DNA of 64,000 nucleotides. Origin: Halictus rubicundus (taxonomy: Eukaryota; Arthropoda; Insecta; Hymenoptera; Halictidae). Shown here one piece after another: positions 36,073 through 45,225 of this stretch. The stretch covers positions 21,989,943-22,053,942 of the forward strand of contig NC_135150.1 of assembly GCF_050948215.1 (NCBI RefSeq), written 5' to 3'. The notes under the pieces were generated by a model. The model ran no database searches. It saw only the letters and a program-made list of their open reading frames with translations, and was not told the origin of the DNA. Numbering within the stretch: the first letter of the stretch is position 1; each line of letters opens with the position of its first letter. The translations under genes were made by a program, and so were the position numbers.

Positions 36073-36074
36073 TA

Positions 36075-36390
36075 CATTCCCTAACAATCTAGCTCTGATG
36101 ACTCCAAGTCCCTCTGCTCTGAATTTTTCTCTTTTCATTAAAAAAGGTTCGAATCAGAATATATTAGGTAGCTACTGATTAGCCTGAATGGAGTTAGAGC
36201 TATGCCACTCAGGGTAATCTGTATTCACCTAGCTTAGACCCTGCACTGCCTAAAAACCTGGTTCTGAAGATCGCAAAATCCCTCTACTTCAAAATTCCCT
36301 TTTCTAATCTTTCCAGACAAATTCGACGCAACGATCAAGCTAGAAACCAAATAGCAACCAGCCAGCCTAACTCAATTAACCAAATTCAGT
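36075..36390. repeat. Degenerate repeat related to the 29.5-32.1 kb duplication
   Basis: TTAGGTAGCTACTGATTAGC, CTGAATGGAGTTAGAGCTA, CACCTAGCTTAGACCCTGCA and TCCCTCTACT motifs match 30420-30680 in the same order but diverged. Confidence 0.65.
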
Positions 36391-36503
36391 AGATTATCGC
36401 ACGCCCCCAATCACCATAAACAGAAAACAAGCTGCGAACTTTCCCGAGGACGTGGTTCATCGCGACTGAGAAAAAGGGGTGAAAAGTGCAATTGCGGACT
36501 TAC

Positions 36504-36572
36504 CGGGACTTGTTTCAGCTCGGCACACCTCTCTCGCGCATACTTTTCCACCGCGATGATAGCACCGAGCAT
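36504..36572 (-). CDS. Candidate upstream coding exon, possibly an alternative syntrophin N-terminus
   Basis: An ATG at 36572-36570 opens 23 codons (MLGAIIAVEKYARERCAELK, then QVP) and stops exactly on a strong donor, CCCG|GTAAGT, at 36504/36503. The exon is therefore in phase 0, the phase needed to read into the open leader of the syntrophin exon about 13.5 kb downstream on the same strand. Upstream is a pyrimidine-rich stretch. The protein string is not one I recognise. Both the coding status and the link to syntrophin are inference; a chance donor or a 5' UTR exon is equally possible. Confidence 0.3.
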
Positions 36573-39279
36573 CACACACAAACTTCGAAGCACTGCGAAC
36601 CGGTGGTGTACGGGTGAAACAAGGAGAAGCGGAAGAAGAGGCAGAATAACGACCACGACCACGACGAAGAAGAAGGACAAGAAGAACGAGAAGTAGAAAA
36701 AAAGTAAAAAAAAAAGACGAACGGCTACACGCAACGGGGCGAGTTGTATGGAAAGAATAGACACGGGCCGTAGAAGCACAACAGGTCTCAGCGGTGTGTT
36801 TTGAAAGGTTCGGCGTACCGGTCCCCGGTTGAGCTCTCTACCGGTAATCGGATAATATCGTTAGCATATCACCGGGCGGGTGCTCTCGGTTTTAATAAAA
36901 GCTCCGATACAGCGATCGCGAGGGCACGTAGTCCGCGCTGGCAAGGTTATAATTAAAGTGTTTGTCTCCGGGAATTAGTCTCTTGCCGGTGGTGATGTTG
37001 GTGCTGGTGCTGGAGCTGGTTGCACCCACGTGAAGCACACGGCATGCGTGTGGCTCTTTGTGTGCTCGTCGGGGTCTGCGTACGTGAGCATTGTAAGAGA
37101 GAGAGAGAGTGAGAGACAGAAGGACGAACACGAAGAAGAGAGAAGAGGATACAAAACGAGAGAAAACGTGATAGACCCGACCGATAAGGAGAGAGAAAGA
37201 AAGGGAGGGAGAGAGAGAGAGAAATCGGGCACCCAGAACACGCGTGTGTACGGCACTGTCGTGCCCCTTGCAAAAACCAATAACCTCGGCAAACGTCGGC
37301 CACCGGTTGTTTATGGCCTAAAAGAGAGAACAAGAGCCTGAAAGGTAGAGAAGGAACGAAACACGACGGGAATCGCCGTGCCGGAGCGGGAAGCACGAAA
37401 AAGAAGACAGGCGCCGCGTCGCGTCGCACCGCGCGTACGTCGAGGAGGGAGAAACACGTCGCTCCGAGTTCCAGATCATTTTGTATACCTGCACCCAGGC
37501 TCCGATACCCTCAGGAACCCTTCCACCATCGAATAATTGGGTCGTTACGTGGCCGGCTATAACCCGAGTTTCCAGCTTTTATCGAGTCGATGCTCGGCGC
37601 GACCGTATCCGATGCCCCGGGACCCTAGGCTCTCTGTTCAATTCCGCTTCCTTCAGCGTGACTCGTCTCGCCAATATCAACCCCCCTCCCCTAACATCGC
37701 CCTGATTTTTCATTCATATTTTCAGTTGAGGGTCTTTAGCTAAAGGGTTGCTTTAGTTGCTAGTTTTAGTGAATGCGTAAATAAGTAAAAAAAAATTGAT
37801 GCAAAATCAAAACGCATCAGTAAGCTGTGTGTGCTGCTGTGATTGACGCATTGTGTGACGAGTGAATTCGCAAAATTCTCTGCAACTAAGGTTTTTATTT
37901 TCTTGAAAAGCGTGTGCCTCAAAGAGTTATACGAGTGAGATTATTACATAGAATGCACTGCATGCATTAAATAAGGTTTCAGTCGATATTGCCTACTGTC
38001 TAGAACTTGAAGACATCAACAAAAATAATTAAAAAAAAAACACCCAAAGAGTTAAGAAATCAGTGATCAACAAGAGGGTTGAAACGCCGTTTCAATACCA
38101 GAAGCAGAAATTTTTATAGAAAATTAGTAAAAAAAAACGATTAAGAAGATGTCTGAACAAAGTATTTTACTGTCCATTTCGTGTATCATTTACCTCCACC
38201 CATTAGAAAACAGTATGAACAGCGGCGAGCAAAGTCTGCGAATTCTGCACGCGATTTTAGCGTTTCGCTAGCGGATCGGGAAAACTACCGGTGGGGCTAT
38301 AGTTGAAATTGGAGTTGCAAGAATCCGGGGAATGCGACGGAACGGTGAATCTCAAGGCGCAACTTCGAAACAAGAGGAATTGAAAATCGTAGGGTAACGG
38401 TTTCGCCGACTTTCCCATGGCGTTCGCTCCGACTTCTTTTTCGTTTCGATCGGATTCCTCTCGCGTCCCTCCGACCATTTTTGCATTTGTTTCTACCCCC
38501 GAGAGGAAACGACAAACAAACGTCGAAATGCGCAATGCGGCTAAAAATCGAATACGACGAAGAATACGTGTCTACCGAACAAAAAAAAAAAAAACAAAAC
38601 GCAACTTTCGCAAAACCGGCCCGGAGAAAGGATCGTAAACAATTCCGGCTGTTCCGGAATCAATATCGTAACAGAGGCAACTCGCCTGTGGTTGCCGTTA
38701 CATCGCCGACAACAAATAAAATATCCCTGGAATCTCTCTCGCGGGAGAGCGAGGGAGAGATTTATTATACACGCTCGAAAATAATTACAAGAATTTGTCC
38801 GATGAATTCGACGCCGCGGCCGCTCGAAACTTCGTTCCTCTGTTCACGCCGGCGAATTTGAAAAGTTTAATCCTGACTCAAACCCCGTCCGGTTTAATCC
38901 TGAGACGCGGATCCATCCTACCGATATCAGACGATCCGATCCCGTTCTTGCGGGCATGTACGCGTCGGGGTTAGATACGCGTGCCAGCGTGCTTCAGGAT
39001 TAAACGCAAGCGTGTTTTAGCCGACCGTTCTCTTCAAACGCACAATAAAAAACCGTGGAAAAATGATGAAGCGACACGACTTCCCGTGAAATGCTCCAGC
39101 TACAGCGTGGGAGGCTGCTGTACTCGCCAAGATGTTTACGCGTTCGTGCTCAAGAGTAATGAATTCCAGCAAATTTCTATTGCGACATTGATATTTTCAA
39201 AATTTTCATGCGCGAAAAGCACAGCCTGGATAAATGAGGCGAATGAAATACTATAATTTTAGCATTGTAATTCGTCTAT
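36573..39279. other. No recognised gene; GA-rich and CpG-rich
   Basis: 37090-37230 is GA-rich and 37330-37460 CpG-rich (possible promoter character). 37740-38200 is AT-rich with A-runs. No exon supported. Confidence 0.45.
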
Positions 39280-39660
39280 TACACTGCGGATCTTTAATCT
39301 CTCATCAGTGGTTCGATTAACCCTTAAATGCATGAGTGGGGTCCGCAAAGGACCCCAGTGTTGGATTTTGTGTTAACATTTTTAGCCGCGCCATTTGTGA
39401 ACTGAGAGTTCAGCTATTTGTTTCTGTCAATATTTAGGTTATGTTTAATGTGTTTACAGAAATAAATTGTTGCTGTAATCAAAGTTAGCAAGGAATTAGG
39501 TAAGTGGGCTCCTCAATGGACCCCATGTATCAATTCATGTTCTTAATATTTAGTTTACCTATGCACTTAAGGGTTAAGATACTACTAAATTCTTGTAATA
39601 TTTTCATTATTTGAAATTACACCCACCCATTTCTGCCTCTACCGCATAATCGTCTGTCTA
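39280..39660 (+). repeat. MITE family E copy split by a TTAA element
   Basis: Head TACACTGCGGATCTTTAATC; tail ACCGCATAATCGTCTGTCTA. The middle (GAAATTACACCCACCCATTT) matches other family E copies. 39317-39577 is the insertion. Confidence 0.7.
39317..39577. repeat. TTAA-flanked MITE with GGGGTCC hairpin
   Basis: Ends TTAACCCTTAAATGCAT and ATGCACTTAAGGGTTAA. Hairpin TGGGGTCC-GCAAA-GGACCCCA at 39337-39357, with an imperfect mirror GGGCTCCTCAATGGACCCC near the right end. Confidence 0.85.
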
Positions 39661-40052
39661 TCGATTACTTCAGTGTGAACGAACACGAGATGATTTCATA
39701 TACGACAATCACCCTGTAGATAATGCGATTAACTTCAATCTGTGAAGAGGTTCAGCTTTTGGGGAAGAAAAAATTTGTTTCAAATGCGTGATAATAAATA
39801 AAAGACTTTTCCTCAAACATTGATTAGCTTGACAAATCTCATGAATTTTCGACTAGATTTTTTCGACAGTAAAATCTCGGGCGGAACAATTTTACTCGAA
39901 GCATAGGATAGATAAATAAAAATGCTCTTAGCGTTTCAAGCGGAACAGATTATGCTCCATTGCACTCGTCCTGCGTTCTACAAGGACCCCGTGTACTCTT
40001 TACGTACAAATGGACCCTCGGGCAATGGGAGGGAAATAAAAAAAATATTTAC

Positions 40053-40310
40053 CTTGCCGACGTACCACGGACGAAAGAATCGAGACGAGCCAAGCAAAAG
40101 TGAAAAAAAAATCGAATACAGAGAGCGAGGGTATGGGGGATAAGAGAGGGAGGGAAGAAGAGAGAGAGAGAACACTGGTTCGAACAGAAAATAAACGGTC
40201 GAGCTGGTCAGAGCCGGTCGCTTTTACAATGATTTACCGTTTTCCGCGCGTGTATGGACATATGACTTCCGGTCACCGGTGGAACCCATGACGCCTGGTT
40301 TTTCTTTTTA
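40053..40310 (-). other. Candidate noncoding first exon/promoter block, copy 1
   Basis: On the minus strand the block ends in a donor-like CGGCAAG|GTAAATA at 40053. It is homologous to 41884-42215 across several patches: the donor region, a GACGAGCCAAGCAAAA patch, a GA-rich run, and a block holding CCGGAAGTCATATG and CGCGCGGAAAACGGTAAATC. CCGGAAGT resembles an ETS-factor site and CATATG an E-box. It lies upstream of syntrophin on the same strand, so an alternative 5' UTR exon with promoter is plausible. Confidence 0.35.
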
Positions 40311-40429
40311 CTGACAATAAGTTTCGAATCGGAGAAGTCGATTCTTCCTCGAAATGTTTACCCTACTCCGGAAAATTGAATGTAACATCCGGAAATTTGA
40401 TCTTTCTACGTAGATTTTATTAAATAGTT

Positions 40430-41250
40430 ATTTCAGTTTTATGCCGGAACACAAACTTTGATATATTTCTAAATGGACCACGATTTTTATAGTTGCCTAA
40501 TATATTGCACATTCCGTTGCTTTCTCTATGCATACCGTTCCATTATTCTTTTGTTTCAGTTTTATTCCGAAATACAAAGTTTGATAAATTTTTACAAAAA
40601 TGGACGAGGATTTTGATGGCATTTTTATATATTGTTATTAACCCCGCCCTTCCTCTTGCACATGTGACCCATTAATCAGTCATTTCGTTTCTACACAGAA
40701 ATACAAATTTTCATCGATATTTATAAAAGCGGATATCGATTTTAATCATTTTTAATGTATTGTTCCGATTCCGTCCGTTCTCTTGCTCATGTGTCCCATT
40801 ATTCAGTCGTTTCATTTCTAATCGAACATACCAATTTTGAGAAATGTTTACAATAACCGATCCCGATATTGATAATTTTTCAATATATTGTCAAATCCTC
40901 TCTCTACATATTCCTCTCATTATTCAGTTTCACTGCAGGATACGAATTTTGATAAATATTTACGAAAACGGTGCGCGACTTTAATAATTTATTAACAGTC
41001 AGCGGATATTTATGCAAAATAAAAATCTTCCGAGTCGATTGCAAGAAGGAACTAACTAAAAAAAGATTACTTTAATCAATCTGATGCCTTGAAAATACAT
41101 TGACATCGTGAAATTCTTTTAACATTTTTACCGTTTTAAACACCTCCAATTTTTGTCATAAATCCATAAAATCCACTGTTCACTTATTAATGTATTAACT
41201 CCACCCTCCTACTCTGTAAGAATGTCCCATTATTCAATTATTTCCATTTT
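40430..41250. repeat. Degenerate 129-bp tandem array
   Basis: CCCATTATTCAGTCGTTTCA-like anchors recur near 40538, 40667, 40796 and 40916 and again after 41220. Each unit also has AAATACAAA(G/T)TTTGATAAAT. A family E MITE (40996-41182) is inserted in the array. Confidence 0.7.
40996..41182 (+). repeat. MITE family E inside a tandem array
   Basis: AGTCAGCGGATATTTATGC then AAAATAAAAATC; tail CCATAAAATCCACTGTTCA. Confidence 0.75.
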
Positions 41251-41883
41251 ACGAAAATGAAAACGTCCCTGACTCTTAAAATTTTTGAACATGTTCTCAA
41301 TCACAACCCTTTCTTCTACACACTCATCATGAAAAACGTCCTAACCCAAATCAACCGTTTACACGTGATACAATAAAAATACGACATAAAGTGAAACAAT
41401 AATTAGTTGAATCCAGAGTGAAATAAAAAAAGTCCTATCAGCCTAAAGGGTTGAAAGCAGACCTAAACTAGCTTACACATAGATTCTCCTCGGGATAAAA
41501 CTTAGAAATTAGCGCAACCTGAAAACCCATGAAAACTCGATCAAATATTACGTCTACACTTACAATTCTCATCCCTCCCAATCAAAAGCTCGGCAAACAT
41601 TTTGCGTCTCCGCTAAACTTTCAACTAAAAATTGCCCAAGCCCATAATCGCCAAGACACTTTGCAAAGGCGACCGGCTAAAGCAGCTTTTCAAAATGGAG
41701 CCCAACCGCAAGCAAAAAAAAAACACATAACACACATCCTTCACCTACATCCACGGTAAACAACCACTCTCTCAAGGAAGAAAACAAAAACAATTACAAA
41801 ATAAAAATTACAGCCGAAACTGCGCCGCGAATATTAACGCGCGGTCGAACGGAAAGGATTAAAGAAAAAAGAAAAATGTTTAC

Positions 41884-42215
41884 CTTGTCGTTGAACCTCG
41901 GGGAAGAGAGGGGTGGGTCGGAAGAATGGAGTGTAGACGAACCAAGCAAAACGAACGAAAAGAAAATTCGAACACACTGACGACGATGAGAGAGAGAGAC
42001 ACTGGTGAACGGTGTTGTTGTTGATGGTGGTTGTGTCAGTGTGTATGCGTGTGTTGAGAGAGCGTGCTTTGGTTTTCCAGCAAAAAATAAACGGGCCACA
42101 GCTGATCAGAGCCGGCGGCTCCCTACGATTCGATTTACCGTTTTCCGCGCGTGTATGGGCATATGACTTCCGGTGGGCAGTGGGAGGCACGACGGCCGGC
42201 CTGCTTTTCTTTTCT
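41884..42215 (-). other. Candidate noncoding first exon/promoter block, copy 2
   Basis: This is the diverged duplicate of 40053-40310. It has the same order of patches and ends in ACGACAAG|GTAAACA at 41884. The ETS-like CCGGAAGT, the CATATG and the GCGCGGAAAACGGTAAATC patch are retained, while the GA-rich middle differs in length. Conservation centred on the donor and on promoter-like motifs is what duplicated alternative promoters would show, but no transcript evidence is available. Confidence 0.35.
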
Positions 42216-43757
42216 ACGGCTAGGATGATCAGATTTCTTAGTCGATTTTCCCCTCGTTCTCGACGTACTTCCGGTGCGTGGCTCGACCCGATTTCCGTCG
42301 ATTCTCCTCCCTCCTCCTCCTCCACCCCGTGGCGTGTTTCACTCTTCTCGATTAGACGTCGAAACGCGTCATCGGTCGACAAGGGCTAATACATTCGGCG
42401 ATCCGCGTCAGAGTCAATGACATAACCGGCGGTCGGTTCGCCTTTCAGCAGCCTCGACATGTTTCCCTGGCCTTCCTCTACTCGTCCTCGATTCTGCAGC
42501 CGCTAACACACATACACATACACACACCCTCTCTCTCTCTCTCTTTCGCTAATTCCCCTCTCCCTACCTTTCTCTCGCCTCGATGCCACTCGTTTCCTTT
42601 TCACGTATACGCACGGTTTTCTACCGCGAGCACGACCCGCCTCTCCGACGTACGACACGCGTTGTAACCTCACTTTCGAAAAAGACGCGACGAGATTCTC
42701 TCTTCACACTGAACGATTCATAACCCCGATCACTCGCGCCGGATTCCTGACACCGTGTTGTACTCTCCTCGAGAGAGGGGGAGAGAGAGAGAGAGAGAGA
42801 AAAAGAGAGATGCGATTTCCTCGCTGTTCCCTTTTTCTTTCCGGTGGCCACGGTGTGCCAGGTTAATAAATCGATCGGGACACCGGGTCCGATCTCGGAA
42901 CGAGGAAGTAACAGGGACACAGGGTCGCGGATATACGTATACGTTCGGACGCGCACTGGACCCGAGACCGTGGAGAGACGAGCGCCGTGACACTGGTTCA
43001 GGATGATATTTAAGGTAACCTTTATTTATCCAAGACAACCGTGCTCGATTATCCGTTGTTACAAAGCCGGGGTTGACAATTCGCACGGGGCGAGAGGAAC
43101 GCACTCGCGGGGGGACCGCCGCGACCCGTGTACCTCGCACGTTCCGCGCGCGTTTTCCGTTTAAAACGCCGATTGTCGGCGGGTCGTTTCGTCGAGAAAC
43201 GCGACTGGATGTAGAGGCGCACGTCACTCGCCGCAGAACCGGTCACATCGCCGAGGAGACTTTTGCGAACGGGTTACACACTGAAGAATAAACCGGAGAA
43301 CCGCGAAACCGGGCTGAACCGAAAACGACCGACAACCGCGACGTCACGAGTCGTACTAACTCGTCGAGCGGCTCTCGTCCGGCCCGATGGACCTATCGCG
43401 GCGCTGCTCGCAGGACGCGCGCACGACGCACGCGCCGCCCGCCGTTCAAACCGAGAACCATCGTTTACGCGCGCCCCGCTTTATCGACGCAGGTGTAATC
43501 TAATTAAATGCGTGCACACACGGGCCCCGACGCAAGCTTATGCAAACCGAACGCTGTAAACGCGTCCTAGCCCGGAAAAATCCCAGACACCCATCGGAAC
43601 CTGCCATCGCGACGCACGAATAGTTCGCCACCTGGTTATTCAATGCGAATACGTGCTCCATTTATTTATTTTGCTTACTATTTAAAGAGCTCCGCGCGGG
43701 CAACCTGGTTTCGAACTCGATGGCGGAGTGATTACGCTGCGCTGGTCGGATCCGCTT
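42216..43757. other. No recognised gene; CpG-rich with CT/GA tracts
   Basis: CT run at about 42530-42545, GA run at 42778-42800, and CpG-rich sequence at 43070-43560 that may be promoter-associated. Overlapping frames on both strands are composition artefacts. Confidence 0.45.
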
Positions 43758-44720
43758 CGTTTATTTTAAAAGTGGCCTAAGTCCATTTGTCAATTTTTTT
43801 TTGCCCGTAGTTACGCGTATAACTTCAAGTTAGTTCAATAATTAAAACCATCACTTTGAAAGTGGCCATTCCATTATTGACAATGTCCGAAGGGCATTAA
43901 CAAAAAGTGCCGGATTGGTAATAACTTTATTCTAAATGAAATGAAACAGATATTTCTCTATACTGATATTTCATATCATCAAAATTTTTGGAGGACGCAA
44001 TTTTTAAAAGGGTAAAGAATTCTAACGGGGAAACAATAAATTGGTTAAAAATACGCTGGATGCGTTTTTTGAGAGATGAACCATATAAAATTTTCTTTAA
44101 GTTATCAATGGATAAGAATGCAAAGTTTAAAATCCCGGATTTATTACCACGTCGGGGTAGACCAAGAAAGTTCGAAAATATTGTATTGACACCACTTTAT
44201 AAAAATATAATACAAATTACAACTGCGAAATACGAGGACATGATGGACTTACTAGGATACATACCACCGGTGTACCATGACTTCTTCAAATCCCTTCCAC
44301 ATACACAAAATGTAGATGAGCAGTAAATTGTTGTGATTTATGTAGTTAGAAAATGTTCTGAATTGCATAAATTGTGTTTCTGAAGTGTGGTAAAGATATA
44401 TAAAGTAAATTGAGTATTGTTTTTTCAATTTGAAGCATTTTAAATTATGTCGAATGGACTTGGGCTTTTTCAAATTTTACAACGAATCTGGTTGTTAACT
44501 TTGAAAATGGCTTAACTCCATTTTTGGTAAGAAAACACATATTATTCACTTAATAATTGCTATTATTTTAATAGGAACTGTAAATTTAACTTTTTTAGAT
44601 ACACTTAAGCAGTATTACACATTGGTATCCTATACGTATATTTTTAATTTTATTGAAACACAAACCCTTTAATATCTCAATTTAAGTATAAGTGGACTTA
44701 GGTCACTTTCAAAATAAACG
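43758..44720. mobile_element. 963-bp element with 31-bp inverted ends
   Basis: Left CGTTTATTTTAAAAGTGGCC then TAAGTCCATTT; right is its inverse (AAGTGGACTTAGG, then TCACTTTCAAAATAAACG) with three to four mismatches. A second weaker pair, CTTTGAAAGTGGCC and CTTTGAAAATGGC, lies inside (43855 and 44500). No clear target duplication could be fixed. Confidence 0.75.
43988..44326 (+). CDS. TE-associated protein fragment of unknown function
   Basis: 112 codons without frameshift, opening with a non-ATG triplet, so it may be a terminal exon; the upstream GGAG|GACGC could be an acceptor. Seen: TINWLKIRWMRFLRDEPYKI, a basic RRGRPRKFE stretch (AT-hook-like GRPRK) at about residues 54-62, and a C-terminal YEDMMDLLGYIPPVYHDFFK. 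From memory this W-L-K-I-R-W-M ... LIPP-x(2)-H/Y-x-F pattern occurs in unnamed mobile-element-linked proteins of arthropods; no function is known to me. It sits inside the inverted-repeat element and is A/T-rich unlike host exons here. It could be the C-terminus of a longer protein encoded by full-length relatives. Confidence 0.55.
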   Translation: MEDAIFKRVKNSNGETINWLKIRWMRFLRDEPYKIFFKLSMDKNAKFKIPDLLPRRGRPRKFENIVLTPLYKNIIQITTAKYEDMMDLLGYIPPVYHDFFKSLPHTQNVDEQ

Positions 44721-44748
44721 GCTCATGTACAGTTTCTCACACATCACT

Positions 44749-44890
44749 AGACTAGGGCATCTTTATGCGAAATGAAAGTTGACTACGTCAATGAACGATT
44801 TATTTTACTATTACAGTGATTAAAACTTCTTTGTTATTCTTAATTTTTTGAAAGAAGAAGGATGGTTGCGTTTATTCTATGCCTATGTAT
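44749..44890 (+). repeat. MITE family E, partial
   Basis: AGACTAGGGCATCTTTATGC and GAAATGAAAGTTGACTAC; tail lost. Confidence 0.55.
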
Positions 44891-44905
44891 TCTCCAATGG
44901 CGGTA

Positions 44906-45225
44906 TATTGCCAACAACAACATAGAATTTTGTTAACCAGATCTATATGCAAAATAAAAATTATCTACTTCGAACACGAGGAATGATTTATTTTACGATT
45001 GCGGTGATATTGACAAGAACGACATAGAATTTTACGTCGATGTGAAAGAAATTGATAGACTGCCGATCTTTATGCAGAATAAAAATTATTTGCTTCGATC
45101 GCGAGGAATGATTTATTTTACGATTGCAGTGATATTGTCAACAACGACATAGAATTTTACTGCGATGCGAACGAAATTAATAGACTGCGAATCTTTATGC
45201 AAAATAAAAATTGTCTACATCAGTT
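44906..45225 (+). repeat. 125-bp tandem repeat built from MITE E heads
   Basis: GATC(T)TTATGC anchors at 44940, 45065 and 45190, exactly 125 apart. Each is followed by AAAATAAAAATTATCTAC-like sequence and GAGGAATGATTTATTTTACG, then ACGACATAGAATTTTAC. The unit is a MITE head plus flank, amplified in tandem. Confidence 0.85.
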
